This document shows, piece after piece, positions 27,952-35,348 of a DNA stretch of 64,000 nt. Numbering within the stretch: the stretch's first letter is position 1; each line of letters opens with the position of its first letter. The position numbers and the translations under genes were made by a program. The DNA is taken from assembly GCA_028044295.1 (NCBI GenBank), contig JAOFSE010000004.1, positions 1-64,000 on the forward strand. Direction: 5' to 3'. Source of the DNA: Sulfurimonas sp. Lineage in GTDB: Bacteria; Campylobacterota; Campylobacteria; Campylobacterales; Sulfurimonadaceae. The notes beneath the pieces were generated by a model that made no database searches, had not been told where the DNA came from, and saw nothing but the letters and a program-made list of their open reading frames with translations.

Positions 27952-29295
27952 TTAGTTAGTGTAGTTGACTTGTTTCTCTAAAGAAAGAGCACCGTCAAAT
28001 AGTGTCTGCTCATTGTAAGCTTTAGCTATAAGTTGAAGCCCAACTGGCATCTCATTTGTACCTTTATTTATAGGAAGTGAAATAGCTGGAAGTCCTGCAA
28101 GATTTACACTTATAGAGTAAAGGTCACTTAGGTACATATCCATAGGGTTTTCTAACTCCCCAAACTTAGGGGCAATACCAGGTGCAATAGGTGAAAGTAT
28201 TAAGTCCACATCAGCAAAAATTTTGTCGTACTGATCTTTTATCATATGTCTGGTTTTTTGTGCTTTTACATAGTAAGCTTCATAGTATCCACTCGAAAGT
28301 ACGAAGTTTCCAAGCATGATACGACGTTTTACTTCGTCACCAAAACCGTTCGAACGAGTCTGTGTGAAAGTGTCTTCAAGGTTAGTTCCAGTTACGCGAT
28401 TACCATAACGAATACCATCATAACGAGCAAGGTTTGTAGCAGCTTCAGCAGTAGCTGTAATATAGTAAGCAGAGATATCAAACTTAGCATCCATTAACTC
28501 ACGCTCAACTATTTCATGGCCTTGTGCTTTTAAAGCCTCAATAGCTTCAGTGTAAGCTTTTTTAACATCGTCGCTAGCATTTTCTACATGTGAAGGTAAA
28601 ATAGCTACCTTTAGCTTTCTAGTAGCATCTAGTTTATCTGAAACTTTATCATTCTTCTGAGCAGATGTAGAGTCTTTTTTATCATGACCGCTGATGATGT
28701 CATAAAGGATCGCAGCATCTTCAACATTTTGAGTCATTGGTCCAATTTGGTCAAGTGAAGAAGCATAAGCACCTAGACCATAACGACTTACACGACCATA
28801 AGTTGGTTTCATTCCTACTATTCCACAATAAGCAGCAGGTTGACGGATAGAACCACCAGTATCACTTCCAAGTGCAGCGATAGCAAGACCAGCACCAACA
28901 GCAGCAGCAGAACCACCACTACTTCCACCAGGAACATAATCTGAGTTATGAGGATTTTGAGTCTTACCGTAGAAACTTGATTCTGTTGTAGAACCCATAG
29001 CAAACTCATCCATATTTACACGACCAAAAGGAGAAAGACCTGCGTCTGTCATTTTTTCAATTACAGTTGCATTATATGGAGCAATATATCCTTGAAGTAT
29101 GTTTGAACCAGATGTAACTGTCCAGTTTTTTACTTGAATGTTATCTTTAATAGCAATAGGTACACCCTCACCTACATTGTTTACATCTATGTAAGCATTT
29201 AGTTCAGGTCTTGCTTCGATTTTTGTTTTTAATTCATCTTTAAATTTGTTTAGTTCTTCTTTTGATAATTTTAATGCTTCTTTTAATGTAATCAC
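27952..29295 (-). CDS. gatA: Glutamyl-tRNA(Gln) amidotransferase subunit A
   Basis: Glutaminase/amidase subunit of GatCAB, which turns Glu-tRNA(Gln) into Gln-tRNA(Gln). The 447 residues have the amidase signature with the Ser-cis-Ser-Lys triad: the lysine in PIAIKDNIQ (about 52), the GGSSGGSAAAVGAG loop (about 125-138) and the nucleophile region SDTGGSIRQPAAYCG. Other family segments (KPTYGRVSRYG, FGDEVKRRIMLGNFVLSSGYYEAYY) are intact. GatB and GatC are elsewhere. An unknown gene with a paralogue across this locus lies just upstream. Confidence 0.96.
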   Translation of the reverse strand: MITLKEALKLSKEELNKFKDELKTKIEARPELNAYIDVNNVGEGVPIAIKDNIQVKNWTVTSGSNILQGYIAPYNATVIEKMTDAGLSPFGRVNMDEFAMGSTTESSFYGKTQNPHNSDYVPGGSSGGSAAAVGAGLAIAALGSDTGGSIRQPAAYCGIVGMKPTYGRVSRYGLGAYASSLDQIGPMTQNVEDAAILYDIISGHDKKDSTSAQKNDKVSDKLDATRKLKVAILPSHVENASDDVKKAYTEAIEALKAQGHEIVERELMDAKFDISAYYITATAEAATNLARYDGIRYGNRVTGTNLEDTFTQTRSNGFGDEVKRRIMLGNFVLSSGYYEAYYVKAQKTRHMIKDQYDKIFADVDLILSPIAPGIAPKFGELENPMDMYLSDLYSISVNLAGLPAISLPINKGTNEMPVGLQLIAKAYNEQTLFDGALSLEKQVNYTN

Positions 29296-29351
29296 AAAAT
29301 TTCCTATTTTTATTTAAAATTTTTAGCCTCGTATTATAGCTAAAGTTACTC

Positions 29352-30002
29352 TTACTTCGTATTAGCAAAATTCCTCATATTAACATCTGCTAGTTTGTCA
29401 GCCCATGCAATATAAGTAATCTTTCTTCCCTTTTCTATAAATATATGGTTATCTAAAAAGTAGTGCTCTAATATGTTTTCAATATTAGTACTTTTAGGAA
29501 CAGTTACAACCCAAGAAAACCCAATCTCTTTTAAAGAGGGTATCTCTTTTGCACCTTCCATAAGCTTTCTTAGATGTGTCTCTATAACTTTAGGACTATC
29601 TGCATCGCTAAACTTTGAAGACTCTAAAAAGGCATCAAAGTTACCTTCACCTGTAACTTTTTTCCAAGAGTCTTTTTCACTCTTTTTCTCAAAACTGTAG
29701 TCACCATCTTGTTTACTTTTGAGACACATACAGTAAGTAGTTTTGAGTGCAGAGGGAACATTCTCTCTTAGGTAGTTGATATCTTGAGCAGAGTAACTGT
29801 TTTTTGAAAAACCATCAGCATCAAAGAAGTTTATCTTCTCTAAGGCTTTGAGACTCTCTTCATTTTCTATCTCAGAAGTATCATTTACTACTGCTATAGG
29901 AAATTCATCTATCCAGAACCATTTGCTGTTTTTTTTCAGAAACTCAATAGTTTTTCTACTGTTTTGCTCAGCATTATGGATGTCAGATATTATTTTTTTC
30001 AT
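29352..30002 (-). CDS. Unknown protein, paralogue of the one at 26296-26925
   Basis: A 216-residue soluble protein beginning at the ATG at 30002 (MKKIISDIHNAEQ). A frame extending upstream to a TTG at 30065 would lie across a better small open frame, so I took the shorter version. The C-terminal third aligns with the protein at 26296 (SLKEIGFSWV, YIAWADKLADVNMRNF), and an N-terminal FPIAVVND matches YPLAVIHS there. No good Shine-Dalgarno precedes the ATG; translation may be coupled to the small gene that ends 7 nt upstream. Family unknown. Confidence 0.68.
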   Translation of the reverse strand: MKKIISDIHNAEQNSRKTIEFLKKNSKWFWIDEFPIAVVNDTSEIENEESLKALEKINFFDADGFSKNSYSAQDINYLRENVPSALKTTYCMCLKSKQDGDYSFEKKSEKDSWKKVTGEGNFDAFLESSKFSDADSPKVIETHLRKLMEGAKEIPSLKEIGFSWVVTVPKSTNIENILEHYFLDNHIFIEKGRKITYIAWADKLADVNMRNFANTK

Positions 30003-30009
30003 GAGAGGT

Positions 30010-30117
30010 CTATTTAAACTTTTTAACCAGGAGTATTCCGATACCAACAAGAACAAATATAGCAACTATAGTAGCTACTACAAATGAACTCTCAACTGGT
30101 TGGGAAAAGTTAGGCAT
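30010..30117 (-). CDS. 35-residue single-span membrane protein overlapping ileS
   Basis: A small open frame on the minus strand that starts 8 nt inside the 3' end of ileS and ends 7 nt before the next gene. It reads MPNFSQPVESS, then a 20-residue hydrophobic helix (VVATIVAIFVLVGIGILLV), then KKFK. That is a classic one-span layout with a positive C-terminus. No clear Shine-Dalgarno is visible; coupling to ileS termination is likely. It could be chance coding, but the spacing on both sides and the clean helix argue for a gene. Confidence 0.45.
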   Translation of the reverse strand: MPNFSQPVESSFVVATIVAIFVLVGIGILLVKKFK

Positions 30118-32872
30118 TTACAACGCTTTCACATCTTTTACATGTAGTGTCTTCCGCAGGAGCTTGATACTTCCAACATCTAGGACATTTTGCCTCAGTT
30201 GCTTTAGCTATAACAAAAGTATCACCATCAACTTCAAACTTACCTAGCTCTTCAGTTGCTTCACCACTAATCACACCTGACACAACGAACCAGTCTTCAA
30301 CTTCTGTTTTGTCCATAGCATGAGCTACACTTGACTCAGTATATAGTACTAACTCTAGTGCACTTTTTATAACTTTTTCTTTTTTTAGACCATCTATAGC
30401 AGTTCCAAAACCTTCTCTAGCTTTTAGCATATACTCAGCATTGAACGAAGTCTCTGTAGCTTCTATCTCAGTGTAAAGAAGGTCAAAAATATCTTCTGCA
30501 TCACCCTTGATGATAGCTGGAGCAATATCCATAATCTCATCAGCTGTATAAGTAAGTATCGGAGCTACAAGAACCAAAAGGGACTTAGTCATTATTGCCA
30601 TTGCACTCTGACTTGAGTTTCTCTTAGCGTCAGTAAGACCATCACAGTAAAGGCTATCTTTTGTGATGTCTATATAGATACCACTTAACTCATTTACAAT
30701 AAAGTTGTTTAGAAGACTCATACCTTGAACAAAGTTATACTCACTAAATGATTTATGAACTTCTCCAAATACATTCTTAGCAACGCCTAGAACCCATTTA
30801 TCTAGTTCACCCATCTCTGAGTATGGAGTAAGAGTTTCTAGGTCGTTAATGTTTGCTAACATGATTCTAAAAGTGTTTCTTAGTTTACGGTAGTTCTCAG
30901 AAGTTTGTTTTAAAATGCCTTGAGATATTTTTAAATCACCTTGATAATCAGATGATGCAACCCATAGACGAAGAATCTCAGAACCGTACTCTTTTAAAAC
31001 TTTTTCAGGAGCAACAACATTACCCTTAGACTTAGACATTTTCTCGCCCTTCTCATCAACAGTAAAACCGTGAGTAAGAACAGCTTTGTAAGGTGCTTTG
31101 TGTTCAACCGCACATGAAAGGAACATAGATGATTGGAACCAACCACGATGTTGATCAGAACCCTCTACATATAAGTCTGCTTGGTATTTACCAGCGTCAT
31201 AGTTACGAGATTTTAGAACTGAGTTCCAAGTAGAACCACTATCAAACCATACATCTAGGATATCAGTAACTTTTTCTACTTGGTCAGCAGTGTATCCAGA
31301 ACCTGGGTATAAAAGGTGTTCAGTTGGAAGTGAGTACCAAGCGTCAGAACCTTGCATCTCAAAAATCATAGCCGTGTAGTTTAGTACTTTTTCATCAAGG
31401 ATAACTTCACCAGTCTCCTTAACTCTAAAGAAAGCGATAGGTACACCCCAGTCACGTTGACGAGATATACACCAGTCAGGACGGTTTTCAACCATAGAGT
31501 TAAGTCTATTTTTACCAGTCTCAGGATAGAAAAGTGTCTTTTCAACTTCATCAAGAGCGATATTTCTAAGAGTTTTGTCTTCACCATCTGGTTTTTCATC
31601 TACAGAGATAAACCACTGTCTAGTAGCTCTAAAGATAAGTGGAGTATGAGATCTCCAACAGTGTGGGTATGAGTGAGTAAACTTAGACTCTTGAAGAAGT
31701 GCATCTCCTAAAAGTTCTAAAATTCTGTCATTACATTTGAAGATTAGTTTACCAAGAAACTCTTCTGGGTTAGGAAGTAGTTTTTCTTTTACGATAGTTT
31801 CATCATAACAACCAGTCTCATCAACAGGCATAACAACTTCTAAGTCATACTTTAGTCCAATACGGTAATCATCTTCACCATGACCAGGAGCTGTATGAAC
31901 TCCACCAGTACCACTATCCATAAGAACGTGGTCACCAAGAACTACTTTTGAAGTTCTTTGGTTAAGTGGGTTAATCGCAACTTGATTTTCTAAAAGCTTA
32001 GCATCAATCTCTTGCGCTATTTCGCCTTTAACTACACCTGATTCTAGTAGTGACTCAAAAAGAGCCTTAGCTACTATACAACCATCAGTTGTAAGAACAT
32101 ACTTCTCTTCTGGATGAAGTGAAATACCTGTATTTGCAGGAAGTGTCCATGGAGTTGTTGTCCAGATAACAAGAGCTGCTTTTTTACCAACTAAGTCAGC
32201 AGCAGCTTTTGCTTCATCGCTAAGCTCAAACGCTACATAGATAGAGTGAGACTCTTTATCTTCGTATTCTACTTCAGCTTCTGCTAGTGCAGTTCTTTCA
32301 GCCCATGACCAGTAAACTGGTTTAGAGCGCTCAATCAGAAGTCCTTTTTTAGCTACACCACAAAGTGTTCTATAGATGTTTGCTTCGAACTTGAAGTCCA
32401 TAGTTACATAAGGGTTTTCCCAGTCAGCGATGATTCCAAGTTGTTTGAACTCTTCTTTTTGAATGTCAACAAACTTAGCTGCGTGAGCACGACAAAGTTC
32501 TCTAACCTTAGATACTTCTAACTCTTCTTTTTTCTTCTTACCGCCAAGTTTTTTCTCAACTTGTTGCTCGATTGGTAGACCATGACAATCCCAACCTGGA
32601 GTAAAACGAACTGACTTACCATTAAAATAGTTATGTTTAATGATGATATCTTTTAAAACTTTATTAAGTGCATGCCCTATATGAGTATGACCATTTGCAT
32701 AAGGAGGTCCATCATGAAGTGTAAAGCTTTCAGCACCTTTGCGGTTCTTCTTCATCTTCTCATATATTTTTTTGTTGTCCCAATCAGCGTATCTTTTTGG
32801 TTCGTTGTTTGTAAGATTCCCTCTCATTGCGAAATCTGTAGTAGGTAAAAGTAGTGTGTCTTTATAGTCCAT
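30110..32872 (-). CDS. ileS: Isoleucyl-tRNA synthetase
   Basis: About 920 residues. I chose the ATG at 32872, because the family begins with MDYKDTLLLP followed by FAMRGNL; the open frame continues 41 codons further to a TTG, but that extension does not resemble IleS and reaches into the divergent gene's leader. Motifs: the HIGH-type PPYANGHTHIGHA, the CP1 editing domain (about 200-400, with WTTTPWTLPA), KMSKSKGNV, the anticodon-binding domain, and a C-terminal zinc finger CPRC with TTCKRC. Complete and normal. Confidence 0.95.
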   Translation of the reverse strand: MDYKDTLLLPTTDFAMRGNLTNNEPKRYADWDNKKIYEKMKKNRKGAESFTLHDGPPYANGHTHIGHALNKVLKDIIIKHNYFNGKSVRFTPGWDCHGLPIEQQVEKKLGGKKKKEELEVSKVRELCRAHAAKFVDIQKEEFKQLGIIADWENPYVTMDFKFEANIYRTLCGVAKKGLLIERSKPVYWSWAERTALAEAEVEYEDKESHSIYVAFELSDEAKAAADLVGKKAALVIWTTTPWTLPANTGISLHPEEKYVLTTDGCIVAKALFESLLESGVVKGEIAQEIDAKLLENQVAINPLNQRTSKVVLGDHVLMDSGTGGVHTAPGHGEDDYRIGLKYDLEVVMPVDETGCYDETIVKEKLLPNPEEFLGKLIFKCNDRILELLGDALLQESKFTHSYPHCWRSHTPLIFRATRQWFISVDEKPDGEDKTLRNIALDEVEKTLFYPETGKNRLNSMVENRPDWCISRQRDWGVPIAFFRVKETGEVILDEKVLNYTAMIFEMQGSDAWYSLPTEHLLYPGSGYTADQVEKVTDILDVWFDSGSTWNSVLKSRNYDAGKYQADLYVEGSDQHRGWFQSSMFLSCAVEHKAPYKAVLTHGFTVDEKGEKMSKSKGNVVAPEKVLKEYGSEILRLWVASSDYQGDLKISQGILKQTSENYRKLRNTFRIMLANINDLETLTPYSEMGELDKWVLGVAKNVFGEVHKSFSEYNFVQGMSLLNNFIVNELSGIYIDITKDSLYCDGLTDAKRNSSQSAMAIMTKSLLVLVAPILTYTADEIMDIAPAIIKGDAEDIFDLLYTEIEATETSFNAEYMLKAREGFGTAIDGLKKEKVIKSALELVLYTESSVAHAMDKTEVEDWFVVSGVISGEATEELGKFEVDGDTFVIAKATEAKCPRCWKYQAPAEDTTCKRCESVVNA

Positions 32873-32996
32873 GTTTATCCCAAGGGTGTTTAATATTTTT
32901 TGCATTATATCTATATAGGGTTTAAAAGCTACTTTAAAACTTAGAAATACTGCTATAATAAACAAAATAAATCTTCTACAAAAGGCTACATGCAAG

Positions 32997-34091
32997 ATGA
33001 AAACACACCTTATATTTATTGGAAATAAATTTATATATAACTCATCTTTGAAAGAGTATGTTACTAGAGAAATAGAGAAAAAAATAGATTTTATAGATTC
33101 TATTACTTACTTTAAAGAAAGTGATAATTCACTATTTTTGTATTTAGAGGAAGAATTAAACTCATCTAACAAACTTATCATAGTAACTACTAAACAACAT
33201 TTTTCAACTATTGGTAAACTAATCTGTACAGCTACAAGTGACAACCAAGTACTAAAAGACAATATGCTAATACCATCAAAAGCAAATGTGTTTGAAAAAG
33301 CTAGTTATCTTTTAGAGTACAAAAACTCTGTGGCAAATGTTTTACATGTAGATGAGATGGAAAAAATGCCAGAGATACTTTTACACTTTGAAGATTCTAA
33401 AGCGACTATACATCTTTTTGACGAAGATAAAGAGAGTGCACAAGCCCTTTTAACACCTATTTCACAAACTTACGATGTAACTGTAAATATGGTTAAAATT
33501 ATAGATGGATGGATACAAGTAGATATAAGAAGTAAAAAGTATGGAAATATTTCTAAATTCATTCATTCCGCAAAACAACTACTTCCAAATAAACTTATTG
33601 GTGCAGCATGTATTATCACTTATATTATAGACAGACTAACTAATCATCAAAAGAAAGTTAGCTTTGCAGAGAGTTGTACTGGTGGACTGCTTACTTACTA
33701 CTTTACACAAAAAAATGGAGCTTCAAATATACTAGATGGTTCTTTAGTAACATATTCAAACACTTTAAAAGAAAACTGGCTTGGTGTCAATGAAGATACT
33801 TTAGCAAATTATGGTGCTGTAAGTAATGAAGTAGTTGCACAGATGAGTGAAGGTGCTATGAATGTTAGTTCTGCTGATTACACACTTTCTATTAGTGGAA
33901 TAGCTGGTGATAGCGGTGGAACAGATGAAAAACCAGTAGGAACTGTACATGTAGGAGTAAGGACTGCTCTGCAACATGTGGAACTACATCTAAAGTTAAA
34001 TGGTGATAGAAACTATGTGCAACACCAAAGCGTGCTATACGCAATAAAAATGCTGCTATTGATAGATAAAGAGATATTTTTTAAAATTTAA
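32997..34091 (+). CDS. CinA-family protein (diverged N-terminus plus PncC-type amidase domain)
   Basis: 364 residues. The C-terminal part (about 205-364) is the CinA/PncC nicotinamide-nucleotide deamidase domain: FAESCTGGLLTYYFT, SLVTYSNTLKENWLG, YGAVSNEVVAQM, and SGIAGDSGGTDEKPVGTVHVG with the catalytic region. The N-terminal part occupies the MoCF-like position but has lost its recognisable motifs and looks diverged. It starts 124 nt from ileS in the opposite direction, and AAAAGG lies about 11 nt upstream of the ATG. A pyridine-nucleotide recycling role is inferred from the C-terminal domain only. Confidence 0.85.
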   Translation: MKTHLIFIGNKFIYNSSLKEYVTREIEKKIDFIDSITYFKESDNSLFLYLEEELNSSNKLIIVTTKQHFSTIGKLICTATSDNQVLKDNMLIPSKANVFEKASYLLEYKNSVANVLHVDEMEKMPEILLHFEDSKATIHLFDEDKESAQALLTPISQTYDVTVNMVKIIDGWIQVDIRSKKYGNISKFIHSAKQLLPNKLIGAACIITYIIDRLTNHQKKVSFAESCTGGLLTYYFTQKNGASNILDGSLVTYSNTLKENWLGVNEDTLANYGAVSNEVVAQMSEGAMNVSSADYTLSISGIAGDSGGTDEKPVGTVHVGVRTALQHVELHLKLNGDRNYVQHQSVLYAIKMLLLIDKEIFFKI

Positions 34092-34102
34092 GCTTCTTCT
34101 TA

Positions 34103-34131
34103 TTGACAAACATTACCTAATTGCCTATAAT
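34103..34131 (+). promoter_or_regulatory. Perfect sigma70 promoter of the tRNA operon
   Basis: TTGACA (34103-34108), 17 bases, then TATAAT (34126-34131). It lies 28 nt before the first tRNA gene. Both hexamers and the spacer match the ideal consensus. Members of this phylum often lack a defined -35 box, so this should be a very strong promoter. Confidence 0.85.
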
Positions 34132-34159
34132 TTCGACCTCTAAAGAAATAGAGGCAAAT

Positions 34160-34235
34160 GTCTTGTTAGCTCAGCTGGTAGAGCACGTCACTTTTAATGA
34201 TGTGGCCGATGGTTCGAATCCATCACAGGACACCA
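34160..34235 (+). tRNA. tRNA-Lys (anticodon TTT)
   Basis: A 76-nt cloverleaf with acceptor GTCTTGT pairing to ACAGGAC, anticodon stem CGTCA/TGATG around CTTTTAA, T-loop TTCGAAT and an encoded CCA. It is the first gene of the tRNA run and lies outside the duplicated block. Confidence 0.96.
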
Positions 34236-34263
34236 TTTTTTAAGAATAAAGTAAACATAAAAT

Positions 34264-34339
34264 GGGCGTTTAGCTCAGTTGGTAGAGCGCTACCCTTACA
34301 AGGTAGATGTCACTGGTTCGAGTCCAGTAATGCCCACCA
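34264..34339 (+). tRNA. tRNA-Val (anticodon TAC), copy 1
   Basis: A 76-nt cloverleaf: acceptor GGGCGTT/AATGCCC, anticodon stem CTACC/GGTAG around CTTACAA, T-loop TTCGAGT, discriminator A, CCA encoded. Confidence 0.96.
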
Positions 34340-34372
34340 TAATTTGTTAATAAACCTTTTGTTTATGAAATT

Positions 34373-34448
34373 GACCCTTTCGTCTAGCGGCCAAGGACAC
34401 TATCACTTCATGGTAGTAACAGAGGTTCAAATCCTTTAGGGGTCGCCA
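34373..34448 (+). tRNA. tRNA-Glu (anticodon TTC), copy 1, with C33
   Basis: A 76-nt cloverleaf: acceptor GACCCTT/AGGGGTC, D-arm GTCT/GGAC, anticodon stem CTATC/GGTAG around the 7-base loop ACTTCAT, variable TAAC, T-arm AGAGG/CCTTT, discriminator G, CCA encoded. The base 5' of the anticodon is C, not the near-universal T(U)33, and loop bases A32 and T38 can pair. Otherwise the gene is intact. Confidence 0.92.
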
Positions 34449-34476
34449 AAATTGGTGTGATACTTTATATATATGC

Positions 34477-34553
34477 GCGGTGGTAGTTCAGTTGGTTAGA
34501 ATACCTGCCTGTCACGCAGGGGGTCGCGAGTTCGAGTCTCGTCCACCGCGCCA
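34477..34553 (+). tRNA. tRNA-Asp (anticodon GTC), copy 1
   Basis: A 77-nt cloverleaf: acceptor GCGGTGG/CCACCGC, anticodon stem CCTGC/GCAGG around CTGTCAC, T-loop TTCGAGT, discriminator G, CCA encoded. Confidence 0.96.
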
Positions 34554-34572
34554 CTTACTTTATTTTAATTAT

Positions 34573-34648
34573 GGGCGTTTAGCTCAGTTGGTAGAGCGCT
34601 ACCCTTACAAGGTAGATGTCACTGGTTCGAGTCCAGTAATGCCCACCA
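34573..34648 (+). tRNA. tRNA-Val (anticodon TAC), copy 2
   Basis: Identical to 34264-34339, offset by 309 bases. Confidence 0.96.
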
Positions 34649-34681
34649 TAATTTGTTAATAAACCTTTTGTTTATGAAATT

Positions 34682-34757
34682 GACCCTTTCGTCTAGCGGC
34701 CAAGGACACTATCACTTCATGGTAGTAACAGAGGTTCAAATCCTTTAGGGGTCGCCA
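34682..34757 (+). tRNA. tRNA-Glu (anticodon TTC), copy 2, with C33
   Basis: Identical to 34373-34448, including the C at position 33 of the anticodon loop. Confidence 0.92.
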
Positions 34758-34785
34758 AAATTGGTGTGATACTTTATATATATGC

Positions 34786-34862
34786 GCGGTGGTAGTTCAG
34801 TTGGTTAGAATACCTGCCTGTCACGCAGGGGGTCGCGAGTTCGAGTCTCGTCCACCGCGCCA
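34786..34862 (+). tRNA. tRNA-Asp (anticodon GTC), copy 2
   Basis: Identical to 34477-34553. It is the last tRNA of the run; I see no strong terminator between it and the convergent small gene 42 nt later. Confidence 0.96.
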
Positions 34863-34904
34863 CTACATCACAAACAAACAATCTAAACTATTTGGAAACT
34901 AAAT

Positions 34905-35090
34905 TTATGCTCTATGTGGGGTACTTCTACGTGAAGTTACAGAGTTTGATACTCTTGAAGATTTAGTTCTTCTTTGAATCTTTGAATCATATTCTATTCT
35001 AGTAAGAAGTTCATCTCTCTCACTATTTGTAATCTGTTTCATTTCAACGGCTCGGTCTATGTCCTTTTTTGTCAAATAAACGTGTTCCAT
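34905..35090 (-). CDS. Small basic protein, unknown function
   Basis: A 61-residue protein. The first half is amphipathic helix (LTKKDIDRAVEMKQITNSERDELLTRIEY); the second half is very basic and Ser/Thr/Arg-rich (RRTKSSRVSNSVTSRRS), consistent with nucleic-acid contact. AAGGATTTAATC sits right before the ATG, a strong ribosome site almost identical to that of the small acidic gene at 55953-56099. It converges on the tRNA operon. No family recognised. Confidence 0.6.
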   Translation of the reverse strand: MEHVYLTKKDIDRAVEMKQITNSERDELLTRIEYDSKIQRRTKSSRVSNSVTSRRSTPHRA

Positions 35091-35279
35091 GATTAAATCC
35101 TTGATAAGAATTATGCCAAATTAAAAGTATGAAAAAGCAATGGTATTATTATTACTTTTTATTATTAAAGGATTAGAAGTATCTATTATTAAAACTTATA
35201 AATAACCTTTAAATATCTTTTATATGAAAATTATTTCACCACTATTTCAATGTAAATTCTCATATAAAATTAAAATAAA

Positions 35280-35330
35280 TTTAACATTTTTAATTAACTA
35301 CTATTGTTAATGTATCATAAAAATGTTAAA
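35280..35330 (-). terminator. Long inverted repeat downstream of nirA, probable terminator
   Basis: A 12-bp perfect inverted repeat (TTTAACATTTTT and AAAAATGTTAAA on the plus strand, 35280-35291 and 35319-35330) with a smaller TTAAC/GTTAA pair in its loop, followed on the minus strand by a T-rich tract. It begins 18 nt past the nirA stop. The rest of the 258-nt gap (35091-35348) is very AT-rich and shows no gene. Confidence 0.5.
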
Positions 35331-35348
35331 AAATCAATAAGTAGATTT

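Larger units (their letters stand above)
34262..34555 (+). repeat. Tandem tRNA duplication, first copy (294 bp)
   Basis: Contains tRNA-Val, tRNA-Glu and tRNA-Asp with their spacers. It is identical base for base to 34571-34864 by reading, with 15 bp between copies. Confidence 0.95.
34571..34864 (+). repeat. Tandem tRNA duplication, second copy (294 bp)
   Basis: Exact second copy of 34262-34555. Spacers are identical too, so the event is recent or the copies are kept identical by gene conversion. Confidence 0.95.

Noticed and set aside
30003-30065. Longer N-terminus of the unknown protein at 29352
   Set aside because: It starts with TTG and lies across a better small membrane-protein frame; the ATG at 30002 is more likely.
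32873-32995. N-terminal 41-codon extension of ileS with a hydrophobic stretch
   Set aside because: It begins with TTG without a ribosome site and has no counterpart in the IleS family; the ATG at 32872 gives the standard N-terminus.
34160-34864. tRNA run as an attachment site for a genomic island covering the nitrate genes
   Set aside because: No integrase, no partial tRNA 3' repeat farther on, and both tRNA copies are full length.
35091-35348. AT-rich 258-nt gap as a possible replication origin
   Set aside because: No repeated DnaA boxes or dnaA/dnaN neighbours; the inverted repeat there fits a terminator for the narB operon.
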